Notes: generated by a model from the sequence alone, not told the origin. A stretch of 64,000 nt of DNA from Symsagittifera roscoffensis (GCF_963678635.1 NC_087069.1:47076276-47140275), one strand, 5' to 3'; positions 12,461 to 24,528 are shown, counted from the first letter of the stretch. Program-made: numbers and translations.

Positions 12461-13350
12461 TTCTTTTTAACTGAATGGCAATTGTTTCTTTATAAAAATT
12501 GACTTTCGGCTAATTACGTCTTCGGTCCTTGGCCTATAAGAATTATTTGGATAATTGATTTTATCAAAAGCACTAAGAAAAACAGAGTTAAAACCATGAA
12601 AACACGAAAAGCAATTTCCAATCAACGAATACTTAAATAGCTTTGCAAATGCTGATCGAAATTTAGGTAAAAATTGACAAATACTGAGCGAAATTAATGT
12701 AAAAATTGACCCCCGTGTTGGCAAGGTACTAGTACCTCTCAACCTGGGCACCGTACTAGTACATGTACTAGTACCGGTACTATGCCAACTCTAGTAGAAC
12801 CTCCCTCTTCATTATTTGAAGGTGGAAAATCCTAAAGGACCGCTAACTTTGAGCTGTGATGACATATAAGTCAACCCAATTATAGTTATTTAACCGTAAA
12901 ATAAATTGAAGCGAGCATATTTCTTGATAGAAACTAGATAGTATTATTAATCTGAACATTTTCTTACTGAAATGAATTTATACACAAATTATTTTTCAAA
13001 ATTTTAACATGCGAAATGCATGCGGGACCTATCTATCATAGTTGCTTTTTCGTGGGACCACTTTATCGGAGTGCGGTCTGTATTTGGACAACCGCGTATT
13101 CATACTTGTCAGTAAGCTGACAAATACTAGTTTAGCCAATCACAATTCGGCCAAAATTTAAAAATTTAATCGGTGCTTTCAATATATGATTTGTAACGAG
13201 AACTCTTTCACAAGTCAGGTCGTTTCCAATGCATTGTAAGTGCCAGACGATCAACACTTTGGTGACTCTAGTTTTGAGTAAACCATGGTTTTAGTCACTT
13301 GAGTTCGGTCACAAACACATCCCAAAAGTTTTGAGAAGTCTATCTATCTA
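12461..13350. repeat. Spacer with palindromes and an old dispersed repeat
   Basis: No gene. The block holds strong GTACTAGTAC palindromes at about 12725-12774. About 240 bp near 12840-13080 match, in inverted orientation, the sequence at 52486-52760. Recognisable shared pieces are the GAAGCGAGCATA motif and the region around GGGACCTATCTATCATAG. Confidence 0.45.
12753..12774. repeat. Perfect 22-bp palindrome
   Basis: The sequence is GTACTAGTAC, then AT, then GTACTAGTAC, and equals its own reverse complement. A 12-bp palindrome, GGTACTAGTACC, lies just upstream at 12725-12736. Flanking words TTGGCA (12716 side) and TGCCAA (12783 side) extend the symmetry. Confidence 0.85.
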
Positions 13351-14477
13351 TCTATATATATTATATATTTAAATGCGGGCTTCACTATCTCGCCATGGTT
13401 AAGCTTTTTCAACGTATTATTTTTACATGTTGAAGCTATATCGTATATTGCAATGGTTAAGATCTTTTTTTTCGACTTTCCAGTTTAAATTCAAAGTTTG
13501 TTTTACCAAGTTTGAAATTTGCAACCCGATATTGGGATGCTGTCAGGGCTTCTCCAGGTGTTGCGATTTTGGCCTCCATATATGAGTTACCAAATCTTTT
13601 TAGATTACGAGATACGGCAATTTTCGAGGTTTTTCAAAAATTTCCAAAGAAAGTAACTTGAAAAAGATTGCACAAAATAATCTCAACACTGTAGTTGGGT
13701 GTTGTCAGGGTACTCTCAGGGGTTGCGAATCTGGACTCTGAAACTCAATTCTCAAATCCTTGTAGTTTTCGAGATATGACGTTTTTTATGATTTTTTTCA
13801 AATTTTCAAAAAAACGTAGATTTTAAAAAGTTCGATAAATTTTTGAACTGTTCAATCCAGTTATTGGAAACTGTGAGGGTACTCTCAGGGCTCGCGACTC
13901 TTGCCTCTGAATATAACTGCTCAAATCTTTGTAGTTTTGGAGATACGACGGTTTTCAAGATTTTTTCTAAATTTTTCAAAGAACTTAGATATAGAAAAAT
14001 TCACAAAATTTGAAGTTCTCATCTCTACAGTGAGACTCTGTCAGGGTACTACAAGGGGTTGCGGTTTCCTCCAATTGTGACTGCTCAAATCCTTGTACTT
14101 TTCGAGATATGACGTTTTTTGTGATTTTTTCAAAAAATTTTCAGAAGACTTAAATTTAGTTTTTTTTTTCAAATTTTGAAATTCTCATTTCTGTAATGGA
14201 GGCTGTCAGAGTACTCTCAGGGGTTGCGAATCGTTCGACCAAATATGAGTGCTCAATTTTTCGTAGTTTTTGGGATATGGCATTTTCCGTGGTGTTTTCA
14301 AAAATAAAATTAGAAAACTTCAATTTGAATTTTCTCAAAATTTGAAGTTCCCCCCGACCCTGTGTAATACTTCGGTTTTGTCAGAGTACACTCAAAGGAT
14401 GCAAATATTATTCCCAATATATGCCGTTCTTGTGAGTTGTCATAAATTCGAAGCACCGGAGGTGCGTTACATGCTAG
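13351..14477 (+). mobile_element. Helitron-like non-autonomous element 2
   Basis: It starts TCTATATATATTATATATTT after an A and shares the subterminal AAATGCGGGCTTCACTATCTCGCC and TTAAGCTTTTTCAACGTATT regions with element 1. It ends in a GCACC-GGA-GGTGC hairpin, spacer and CTAG, followed by T. The interior holds about five diverged copies of the same type of about 167-bp unit. No coding sequence. It is shorter than element 1 mainly because it carries fewer units. Confidence 0.7.
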
Positions 14478-14543
14478 TATTATTTAATTGGCGTTTCACG
14501 TGACACATGTTTAAAAAGTCCCTATGTTGACGTGTTAAAGAAG

Positions 14544-15434
14544 TCTCTATTTTTGCATGTTTAAGTTTTTTCAACGTATTATTTCTTGCATATTTAACGA
14601 AAATATTTTTGCAAGTTTAAATATTTTGCAAGTAGGTTAAAACGCTTAAGAAATTTCGTTTGGCGCATGTTTAAGTCTGTTGGTCTCTTAATAGGCCGAA
14701 AAATTGCAAGATTTGAAACTTTTTATATTTACATACGTTCTATACATTCCTATATAGTGGGTTGCTGTTAAGTACATTTAGGGATTGCAAATCTGGCGTT
14801 AAGTGTGACTGCTCAAATCCTTTTATTTTTCGAGATCTGGCGTCTTTTATGATTTTTTCTTTTTTTTTCAAAAAAACTTAGATATAAAAAAAATTAACCG
14901 AACTTCAATTTCTCAATCAAATAGTGGGGTGCTGTCAGGATATATTCAGAAGATGCAAATCTGAACTCCATTTATGACAGCTCAAATCCTTTTGGTTTTG
15001 GAGATATGGCGCTTTATGATTTTTTCATCTTTTTTTTCTAAAAAAAATTTAGATATAAAAAAATTTTGATACAAAAAACTAACCGAACTTGAATTTCTCA
15101 ACCCTATAGTGGGGTGCTGTCAGGGTAAATTCAGGCGTTGCAAATCTAGAGTCCGAGTATAACTGATCAAGTCCTTTTGGTTTTCGAATGGCGTTTTTTA
15201 TGATTTCATGTTTTTTCTCCAAAAATTTAGATATAAAAAAAATTAGATGTAAGAAAAGTTAACCTAACATCAATTTCTCAACCTTATAGTGAGGTGCTGT
15301 CAATGTACATTCAGGGGTTGCAAATCTGGAGTCCACGTATGACCGCTTAAATCCTTTTATTTTTCTAGAATTTTGGTTTGTCTGTTTTCTGAAGACTTGG
15401 TTTTATAGCGCCGGAGGTGCGATTGACTCGCTAG
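14544..15434 (+). mobile_element. Helitron-like element 3, 5' end degraded
   Basis: The 3' end has the same hairpin-type terminus (GCGCC-GGA-GGTGC, spacer, CTAG, then T). Near the left side the subterminal words GCATGTTTAAG and TTTTTCAACGTATT of elements 1 and 2 are recognisable, but the TC start and the AAATGCGGGC segment are not. The interior holds about four units of a related repeat whose landmark is GGGGTGCTGTCAGG. The left boundary is uncertain. Confidence 0.5.
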
Positions 15435-15464
15435 TAAAATTTTTAAAAAATCAAAAACTTTTTG

Positions 15465-15616
15465 GTTTATGAAAAAATGCTTGTCCTACAATTTCCATAA
15501 ATGAAAAAATGCTTATCTTAGAGTTTTCTTACATTTCTGTATCTATGGAATTTTACAAAAGTGTATGACAAGCATTTTTTCAGATATGAAAATTGTATGA
15601 TTAGCATTTTTGGTCA
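15465..15616. repeat. Inverted repeat of AAAAATGCTTGTC motifs
   Basis: GAAAAAATGCTTGTC near 15470 and GACAAGCATTTTTTC near 15568 are exact reverse complements, each followed or preceded by a second diverged copy of the motif. Similar GACTAGCATTTTTT words occur near 39890-39980. It looks like a short palindromic dispersed repeat. Confidence 0.6.
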
Positions 15617-16128
15617 ACCCGGGATTGCAGAGCGTGCACTAAAGCAATTGACGGAAATAATTTCCGTTAACATAAGCATTTAAAAATATACAACTTGAAT
15701 TTCAAGCTTTAGTTTAGCACAGTCTTCAGTAACGTCGTTTTTTTGCTGAAAGCTTTCTGGGCCAAATTTTTTGGCTTAAGAAATCTGTACTCAAGCCTTT
15801 ACTACCTTAGCATTGAGCATAATTAGAGACAGTTTTTTTCAATCAAGTGGCATTCTTCTCGTTTTTTATCCGCTAGCTTGTCACCATAAGTGTTACTAAG
15901 CTCCGCTTCGTCTCTTATGTGATAGTAGCTAAAAGTTGAAGTTCAATCTGTATCTGGCAAGCTAGATCATTGACATCTCATTTTGAACGAGAAGCAACCC
16001 GTTTTCAGAACATTTGATTCAGACCTCGTATCAGAAGCTCCCTTTGGTACTACCGTTACACCACTCTGGAAGTTCAAGATTCCAAAGGTAAGTGGAAGGT
16101 GTAAATGATATTAAAGTTCAGTTCATTG
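15617..16128. other. No gene recognised
   Basis: AT-rich intergenic sequence downstream of the U2 gene. A partial copy of the hairpin-tail motif (AAGCTCCGCTTCGTCTC) lies near 15899. Confidence 0.4.
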
Positions 16129-16318
16129 GGGATGGACCGTACCCGGCGGTAGTGTAAGACCGGGACAATCCGTGGACCGGCTGAAGCAAGCTTCCTTGCC
16201 GAGTCCGAAAGTCAAAAATCAGTTTAGTATTGGTGCCAGGCAATGCCCAGCATGCCAGATATTAAGCTGACAAGAACAGATACTACACATGATCTTAGCC
16301 AAAAGGCCGAGAAGCGAT
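16129..16318 (-). ncRNA. U2 spliceosomal snRNA
   Basis: U2 snRNA pairs with the intron branch site in the major spliceosome. Read on the - strand the gene begins ATCGCTTCTCGGCCTTTTGG, essentially identical to the conserved U2 5' end, and continues GCTAAGATCA. The branch-site recognition sequence GTAGTA is present. Stem-loop IIa (CAGCTTAATATCTG) is conserved. A IIb-like hairpin follows with an 8-bp stem and an ATT loop. A GATTTTTGA Sm site lies after it. The 3' half differs from vertebrate U2 but can form a terminal stem-loop ending near TACGGTCCATC. Length of about 190 nt fits U2. The 3' end is approximate, and I did not identify a PSE with confidence. Conservation of every functional 5' element favours a working gene over a pseudogene. 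Confidence 0.9.
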
Positions 16319-17339
16319 ACTATCTACTAAACCATCGACTGGTCTATTCACAATACCGGACTTAAATCATAAAAAGAGATCTTGAAGGTTCCGATATCAG
16401 TTATCACGAAGTCTAAAAATTGCTTTTTTTTGATATTTTCGAGATCAAAACATTGAAGGGATACCATTATTTTTCGTTGCTATAATCGTTTTCTTCTACT
16501 GGAAGTCGTTTTTAATATCCAGTTTTTTTCTCAATGTTAGAATAATTTATACACAGCCTATTCTCAGTGTTGTATGCTATAAGCAAAGATTTAGAACTTG
16601 TTAAATGCATTTTATAAAATACAACTCGGCTGAGAATTACTAAAGACAGCGAGATTTGACGATAAAAGGTAGACTAATAAATGCAATGGTATTCGAGTTG
16701 TATGGTCGAGTCAAATTTACGAATTGATAAAACACGTAACGAGTACCACCAACTGATATATACATATTACTTCGGAGATATTTACAAAAATCAGTCTTAG
16801 CGAATGGTTGGTCGGATTAAATTGACGGATAAAAAGACACAGAGAAAGAAATGAAATACTAAAGTAGAATAGATAGAGCTGTATAATAGTTCTCAAATAT
16901 ACAGCTTGAAAAAATATTCCAATGTTGCTTCCATTGAATTGTATAAGCCTTTCGGCGGCGGTCCATTTTTTGGGAAAATATCGGCTATGGAATTCCATTC
17001 GACAATACTATTCGTTCTAGCAGAAAACTAATCAAAGAATTGTTAGATATAAATTGAAGTTTTCACATAATTTTTCCATTATTTTAGGCAAGAGCCATAG
17101 TTCAAGAGCCACGATCCGAGATAAGTTCTGTTGATACTGTAATTGTTTTTTTTTCGTGGAGTAGATGGAATATTTTCATTTGGCGGTGACCGAAAACAAC
17201 AAAAATGCGCTGCTATTGCTCTACGGTCAATCGTTCTGTAAATTTCAGTAAAAAGAGTCTGTTTGTGAGTTAAGATTATATTTCGGAAATTATAGAATAA
17301 TTTGATTGATCTGTTTTTTTTTTAAGAAAACTTATAAAT
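16319..17339. other. Region between U2 and the coiled-coil gene; no further gene seen
   Basis: On the - strand this holds the 3' flank of the coiled-coil gene and the upstream flank of U2. No open frame here has recognisable content, and I see no clear AATAAA just downstream of the coiled-coil stop codon. Confidence 0.4.
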
Positions 17340-18922
17340 TTAGCAAACTGGCATAGGTTGTTCATCACTTTTCAGTCCATTGTTAATTGGCGGTAAGATT
17401 TTGAAGTGACTCAGAGTTTGAGGCGTACTGAATGCATCTGCTTGAGTGATGAAAATAGTTCCGCCGTCTTTGATGCTTTCGTCTTCGTTCCCTTCATCAA
17501 TGGTACCCAAATCAGAATTCTCCTTAGACTCAATTTTCTCCAACTCTTCATGCTTTAACTCGTCAATTATAGATCCTTGCATCATTCCAGCTAGGAATTT
17601 GGACATTTTTCCCAGTGCCAGCTCCATTTCTACCCTGACTTCTTGAAGTTTATCTTCGGTGATGTTTTGTTCACGTTTTATGTCTTCAATTTCAGCGCAG
17701 TAGAACAAATTTCGATACTTGAAGAATTCTTTCAGGTTTCTTATGAACCTCTCTTGCAAGAACTCAACTTGACGGAGACATCTTAGAACTTGTTCAAATT
17801 CAACTTGTTGTTGATAAACAGAGTTATAATCCGTTTTCATCGCGAAGAGTTGTTGCTTCTGAGCGTAATATTCGTCGGCTAAATTTTCGTTTTCCTTTAC
17901 ACGGTTTTCTAGCTCAATTTGCATTCTTATGTGGAAGTTTTTGCGATCTTTGTGCAGTGATTTGAAATCATCTTTGCATTCTTTAAGTCGATCTGACATA
18001 TCGGCGAGTGATTGTTCTAAATCTTTGATGATTCTCTTTTTTTCGGTGATTTTGATACTCGTTTCTGCAAGTTCAACAGTCAAGTCTTCGATACTATTTT
18101 TAGTATTTCTCATAACTTTGTTCAAGTGAATTGAACCTAATTTCATTTCTCGGAGTTCTCCGGTCAGTTTTTCAGTCGCGTATTCCATTTGATCAAGTTG
18201 TTTACTGACCTCCAAATCCTCGGCTTTCAGTTTTTCCAGTTTTGGTTTCAGTTTTGATTTTTTATCGGTTAGTTTTGTTTCCATCTCGTGGTGTTTTTTC
18301 TGCAATTCTTCCAAAGCGTCTTTTAGAGTCTGAAGTTGTTTTTGTCGAACTTCATTTGTTTCACGCATTTTTTCCACTTGACCCGTGACCTTGTTAACTG
18401 CAGCCTCGACCTCTTCCGCTTTCTTTTCCATTCTTTCCTCCTGTTTTTTCAGATCAAGTTCCAAATTTACCAAATTGTTTTTTTCAGCGTTGATATTTGT
18501 TTGAATTTGTCCGCGTTTTGAAACCTCGTCTCGAACTTGCGCGTTTAAACTTTCAACTTGCTCGTCTAAAATTTGTTCACGCTCTTTCGACTTTTCTTCA
18601 ATTTCGGCGTATTTTTGAGTCAATGTTTTGTTATTAAGATCCAATTCGAAAAATAAGTCTCGAATTTTATCTCGTTCGGCTTCCGTTTTCTCGATTTCCT
18701 TGTAAAGTCGCTCCATATTTTTACTATCAGCGTCACGGGCAATTTTGTTCTCCTGTATTTGGTTTTCTAAGTCTTGGTTTTCGAATCTGATGTCTCTGCT
18801 TTCGGTTTTGAGTTGGCGTTGGCGTCGTTCATTGTTGACGATGTATGCTTCGAGAGTCGCTTTTTCTTGTTCTCGTTTGTTCTGCGCGTCTTCGGATTCT
18901 TTCAGTGTCGAATCTCGTTCGG
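17340..18922 (-). CDS. Coiled-coil protein (CCDC178-like), exon 7 (terminal)
   Basis: This exon supplies residues of about 379-905 and ends in TAA... on the - strand after a PMPVC tail. The acceptor is a T-rich tract ending TTTTTTTAG, followed by CCGAACGAG; phase 1 matches the donor of exon 6. Almost the whole exon is predicted coiled coil, dense in Glu, Lys, Gln and Leu, with a break after the FLQERFIRNLKEFF segment. An acidic stretch (SNDL/IDEGNEDES type) precedes a Ser/Thr/Pro-containing C-terminus. There are no catalytic motifs, so the role is structural. The family is inferred from length and architecture. A myosin-rod-like similarity is expected for any coiled coil and is not evidence of a motor protein. 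Confidence 0.8.
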
Positions 18923-18971
18923 CTAAAAAAATCAGTTTTTTGATACTTTTCTTAAAAAGCAAGAATTTGTG

Positions 18972-19330
18972 TTGCAAACGGGTACTAGGCTATTCCCCCA
19001 TAAATATCTTTGTTCGCAGGACTCATTTCCTAAAAGCCTCTTTTGGCAACAACTTTACCGCAACAGGCATTTTTTGTAAATGTTACCATTTTAAATATCT
19101 GTCCTATTCGAAATATTCTTTTATGTTGGTTGTAAGTTTATTAACTTTTTCCTTTGTTTTTTTTCTTGCCCTTTTTTAGGGTTTTATAATTATTGGGCAA
19201 TTTGATATCGGCTTATTACTGGCATCGTATTGTGGTGTTAGACGACCGGATTTTTTTTTTTGTGTGCGTGTGTTTTGAGGTTGAGGGGAAGTTAAGAACT
19301 TTTAGAGCTTAAGACATAGAATTTTTGTCT
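18972..19330. repeat. Dispersed repeat B, copy 1
   Basis: About 350 bp starting GCAAACGGGTACTA, with CCCATAAATATCTTTGTT downstream, match 38175-38520 in the same orientation. A shorter relative starts near 44305. Both full copies lie in the same intron of the coiled-coil gene. No coding content. Confidence 0.5.
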
Positions 19331-19427
19331 TTTCTGTTTTTTGTCGGTTTTTTTTTCTTTTTTGGATGAGTGTTTTTTGACTTTTGTCGTTTTTTTCTTT
19401 CCTTTTTGGCTGAGTTTATTTCAGCTT

Positions 19428-19967
19428 ATTGTTCCGAAATTCGATACGAAAGTAACGGAATATTTGTGCTCGGGGTGGGTTTTTTCTTCAGACAAGTTTC
19501 GACTTTTTAACTAGCCAATTTTGACGGAATTTTTTTATATCATTCGAAAGCCATTGTTATCCTGAGCTTAAATTTGAAAAAACATTTTACCTGTGATCAT
19601 TTTTCGTACAGTTATGAGGGTTTAAAGATTGCCATTTCGGCCATTTTGACCAATTTAGGACAATTAACGCGCGATATAAGTCGCGCTATTGACGCCTAAG
19701 CGGAGATTTAATCCGTCTTATAAATCGTTCCAAATTGGTTGAACGAAGCTTATTTATCATAATTGATTTGTTACAAGGAACAAAATCTATCTTTTTGTAC
19801 TTTATATGGCGTGTGGGGTGATGATTTTCATAAAAAATTTCATTTTTTAGAAAAAAAATTTTCGTTTTATTTCATTTCATTTAACTTTTTTATGTTATTA
19901 CTGCTCCATAAACCTTAAAAGGCAGGCGGAACATTCAGCGCTTCGTCCTGATACGAGCAGTCTTGTT
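19428..19967 (-). repeat. Dispersed repeat A, copy 1 (inverted relative to the other two)
   Basis: Read on the - strand it starts AACAAGACTGCTCGTATCAGG, passes CCAATTTGGAACGATTTATAAG and AATGATCACAGGT, and ends near TATCGAATTTCGGAAC. Copies in the opposite orientation lie at 29664-30064 and, split by a transposon, at 41483-43470. No coding content is evident. Confidence 0.65.
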
Positions 19968-20326
19968 TTATATCGATTTAGTGGCGCCATTTTGCATCGG
20001 TCGATGAGCTGAGGGTGAGAAAGACTTGATAACTTTTTTTTCGGCTTTAAGGGTTTTGGCTTTTTTACAGCTGGGTAAGTTTTCTTTCTATGCAAGCTTT
20101 AATAACATCAAATGCATTCTAATGTTTTGGTGTGGTTGTTTCAAATCTAGTGTTCATTTTGATAGAGCTAGTTTTCTTGACATGTTTGAGTTTAGACATG
20201 TTTGTGATACAAAAACGGCAGAAATGTTACAATTTTTCCAAAACGGTGCAAAAATCTTTAGGAAACACTAGTTTCGCATTTTTTTTGGTGCAAACTTTGG
20301 CGATTATTTAATTTATTTAATTTATC

Positions 20327-23300
20327 ATGCTGAATCTTAAATTCTGGTTGTTTTGTGCAATTTTTCTAATTTCCAAGGCTCAGATGGATAATATAGAAAA
20401 AATCATTGTTTACTGGGGCTATCTAAGCTGCCATCAAAAGATAATATCATCGAAATGTGGAATAAATGAGCGGAGAGCTACCACACTGACTTATTTTTTC
20501 CTTTTTGCGTTGTTACTGACCCAAAGTAGGGATTTTGAAAAAAACCCTGGTCCTTTTGAAACCATTGAAACAGTCTACGGTATCTGCTCAACAAATTGTG
20601 CAAATCTTAAATTTGTTCATTTGAATTTTCAAAGTCTTATTAGAAAACGGATGCAATTGAAAAAATTTCTTGATGATATAGGCGAAAATACAATTATACG
20701 AATTTCCGAAACGTGGCTTAAAAAAGAAGATAGTGACAATTTATGGAATCTCCACCCTAGAACGCATGCGATGTTGTGTTATGATAGGCAATCAGCGGTA
20801 AAAAAGAAAGGCGGTGGCGTTTTGTTATATATACCAGTCAAATTGGCTCCGAAATTGAGATCTGATTTAAATTTATTTGATAAAGAAAAATATGAGTCAG
20901 TGTGGGTTGAGTGCAAATCTACATTTAACATTTCCAGCAAAGAAAAAATGTTAGTTAATTTGTGTTATAATCCAAGCAGATCAAACTTTATTGATTTTTT
21001 TGGAACAATTAACGCTTAACATATATAATGCATTTTCAGTTTCTAACAAAATTACGCTTCTGGGTGATTATATCAGAAATTATCTGGATAGCAAAGAAAA
21101 AGAAAATTTAGATTCTATAATTATTCCATATGGATTGAAGGTTTTTTGTCCAAACGATGAGACCAGAATTAGTTCCTCAACTAAAACTCATATCGACTAC
21201 ATTATCAGTGACTATGAAACAAACGACATTGAATTTTGTTTTCATACACCTTATAAAACCGACCATTTTGCTTCATTTATTTTGACGGATATAAAATGCG
21301 GCAAAATTTTACCGAGGATAATTTCGACTTTCAATAAGAAAAGTTATCAGAAAAATGAATTTTGCAATACACTCTCCGCTCTTCCTTGGTATCTCTTATA
21401 TCAATGTACAGACGCACAAAACATGTTCTCGACGATGATTTATTTAATTTCTAGTGCTCTACAGCAACAAGCTCCTATCGAAAAAAAATGTGTTCGTAAT
21501 TTTAAACCAAAAAACGAGTTGAAAACGGAATGGTTCGATTCAGAATGTCAGCAATTGTTGATTAAGAAACAGAACTCACTCAGAGCATATCGCAGGCAAA
21601 GCACAAGCGATAATTGGTCAAAGTACCAGTTTTTACGTAATCAAATGAGCCAATTGATTAGAAGTACATAACTCGATCATTCAAAAAATTGTTTTCACTT
21701 CTCAGCACTATCCAGAAAAAATGGAAATATATTAACCAAGTTAGAGGTACATGTTCTGGCAACAATCGAATTACAGTTCTACGAAATTCCTTCAGTGAAA
21801 TGATAACCCAAGACAAAACAAACCGCCAATCATTTAAATTATTTTTTTTTCAAACTTAGGCGAATTTTTCGGCGCTAAAAAGCCTCCGATTTACAACAAA
21901 TCTGCCTCTGAATCTGCACCTTTCCATTTTCAACACATTACAGTGAAGCAATGCTTTGATATAGTTCGAAAAGTCAATGTTAGAAAACCTCTCGGATATT
22001 GTACCGTACCTGCTTGGGCAATCATTGACGGTCAATCAGTTATAGTTCCACATTTAACTTTTGTCATAAATACTTGCTTTGATGAGAACATTTTCCCGAT
22101 CGAACTGAAAAAAGCACACGTAACCCCTTTGTTTAAAAAAGATGACCCAATGGATGCAAAAAATTATCGGCCAATATCAATAGCTTGTGCTTTTTCTAAA
22201 ATTTTTGAAAAAGTTTTACATGCCCAAATAACAGAACATCTTGACAAATTTCAAATAATGACACCATTTCAATTCGGATTTCGCAAAAACGTTTCATCAC
22301 AAGATGCTCTTGTTTATTCGACAGAAAGTATTTGAAATCAAATAGATTCAAAAAAAATCTTACATGCAGCTTGCAGCTTTATTAGATCTGTCCAAGGCTT
22401 TTGATTCTATTTCGCATGAAGTTTTAATTGAAAAAATGCTTTTCCTCGGTTTTTCAAATGGAGCAAATGCTTTAATTGCTAGCTTCCTAAACAAACGTAT
22501 TCAAAGAGTAAACGTCAATGGAATTTTTTCAGACTAGATTGAAATAAAACGAGGTGTCCCACAAGGAACGGTACTTGGTCCGTTGTTGTTCAATTTATAT
22601 GTTAATGACATACAAGAGCGATTATATGAAGGTTGTAATTTAGTTCAATATGCTGTCGACTGTATGGTTTTTTCCTCTTCTATAATTTCTGAGGATGCTT
22701 TGAGTCGATTGCAAAAATCACTCAATAATCTAACGGAATTTCTTGCAGAGAACCAATTGAATCTGAATGCATCTAAATCGGAATTTATAACATTTTGTCA
22801 AAAAAGATAGCAAAAATGTGGATACTGATAAACTAGTAATTAGTGGGCATTATGTAGCCAAAAAATCAGAATGCAAATATTTAGGCATAATTCTTGATTC
22901 AAGTTTATCTTTTCATGCTCAAATCAAAACAATTCTCCAAAAAATAGCCCAAGGGATTAAAACTATTGAGACAATTGGACAAGAACTGCCGACATTATCA
23001 TTGGTTTCCTTGCTTCATTGTCTTGTTTTATCACATTTAGATTTTTCAGCAATTTTTTTACAACAAATTAAAGCTTCTTTGATGCTATCTCTAGAGAAAC
23101 ACTTGAACTGGGCGCTAAGAAGAACATATTTCAGATCGAAATACAAACCTTCTTCCCTTCCTAGCATTAGCAAATTTTTCATTAGAATCGAGAAAAGAAT
23201 TGAGTTACTGTGTATAACATACTTATACCAATATCTTACAAACAAAAAGAAGGCTTTTGAAAATACACTGAGACTACCGACTGCCAATTATAGGCTCAAC

Positions 23301-23530
23301 GAAAGAACAGAACAAAATATTTTTGACAAACATTGTTCGACTGCTTCTATACAAAAATCATTTTTTCATTTGACTTCTAAAAAATGGAATTCACTGCCCA
23401 TAATTTTGCGCAATTTAGAAAAATCGAAACAGGAATCAAGAAAAAATTGAACAAATTTTACGTGAGTGAATTGAGAAACAATCCTATATGTACTAATACA
23501 AATACGTGGCTTGATTTCCGTTTTTGCTAA
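20327..23530 (+). mobile_element. CR1/Jockey-group LINE, damaged, with 2A-like motif
   Basis: The ORF starts at ATG 20327. It has a hydrophobic N-terminus and a 2A-like motif RDFEKNPGP at 20528-20554. Next comes an APE-type endonuclease: LNFQSL, SETWL, GGGVLLYI, GDYI in place of GDFN, HIDYI and KTDHF. The reverse transcriptase follows: FKKDDP, NYRPIS, FQFGFRK, DLSKAFDSIS, RGVPQGTVLGPLLF, then YAVD in place of the catalytic YADD. A C-terminal KFYVSEL-type tail stops at 23528-23530. The order endonuclease-RT and the 2A motif fit APE-type CR1/L2/Jockey elements. It is dead: frame changes near 21000, 22335, 22580 and 22810, and in-frame stops. It sits on the opposite strand to the host intron. 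The exact clade needs a tree. Confidence 0.85.
20528..20554 (+). other. 2A-like ribosome-skipping motif in LINE ORF
   Basis: The motif D-F-E-K-N-P-G-P matches D-x-E-x-N-P-G-P and is preceded by a hydrophobic LLL segment, as in known 2A sequences of APE-type LINEs. Phe stands where Val or Ile is usual, and Arg where Gly is usual, so activity is uncertain. It would release the first 75 residues before the endonuclease. Confidence 0.7.
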
Positions 23531-24520
23531 ATCTATGTGTTTTAATTCAGTTTAATTTTTCACACATTGTTTGAAAGAGAAACTGTATATACTCTGTATA
23601 TACGCTGTATAATTGGACTATCTGTAAAAGTGTTTGTAAAGTTTTAATACCAGCTTGTTCCTAATTCTTAAATCTAAATGTTTTTATAGTATCCGAAACT
23701 TCTTACACTTTAATCAACCAATTTCAGAACTTTAACCGATTTTGTTTTTTTTTTGTTTTGTTTATTGCTTGTTTTCTGATGTTTTGTTTTTGTTTGATGT
23801 AACCAATGAATTTATAACCAATTTTATGATTTACACTTTGCTACACTGATGCCTCGGCTCTTTATTGTATAGTAATTCAAGTGTTCTTTCTTCTTCTTTC
23901 TTCTTTTGTTTGTCGACTTAGCGGCTCTCTTGTTTTGTATTGCAATTGGTTCATAGCTAGCTTACCTTTGTGTAAAAATAGTTTCCACCTCTATCGTAAT
24001 TAGTAACATTTTTCTACTGATATATCAATGAGTTATTTCTTTAAACCTATTAACCAGTCGATGTTTTTCCAATAATTGGAGGGGGGTAGTCACAGAGATC
24101 TATTCTTAGTTTTTTTTAGAATTTCTTAAACAATTTGTTTGACGACAGAACCACTGAAACAGTTGTGCTAGCACGCTAAATATCTAAACATTTCAGTTTT
24201 CTTTACTAGATGTCATTACTAGTAACTGTGGCTTAGTAAGTCCTCGTCTTTTCATATTTTCAACGTTAGTGCATATTTTCGCGCTCAGAGAAGCTCTAAT
24301 TTGTATCGTAAATGTTACGGAATACTTTCCGAAGGTCCTTGTCCAGACTTCGAAGAATGTATTGGCTGTTTTTATACTGCTTTTTTTTTGCTTTCTGGAA
24401 CGCATAGGAAATTCGACGCATTGCTTATCGAAACTTCGAAAGACTAAAAATGTAATTTGAATTGACCTAAAAATATAATTTAGTTAAGTTTTTTGTACTA
24501 AAAAGCGTTTGTATAAACAA
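23531..24520. other. LINE 3' flank and AT-rich intron, no gene
   Basis: T-rich sequence with short homopolymer runs that may include the LINE 3' UTR. The 3' end of the LINE is not clear. No open frame has recognisable motifs. Confidence 0.4.
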
Positions 24521-24528
24521 AATAAAAA

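Noticed and set aside
17340-18922. Myosin heavy chain or SMC ATPase
   Set aside because: There are no ATP-binding or motor motifs; similarity would come only from the coiled coil.
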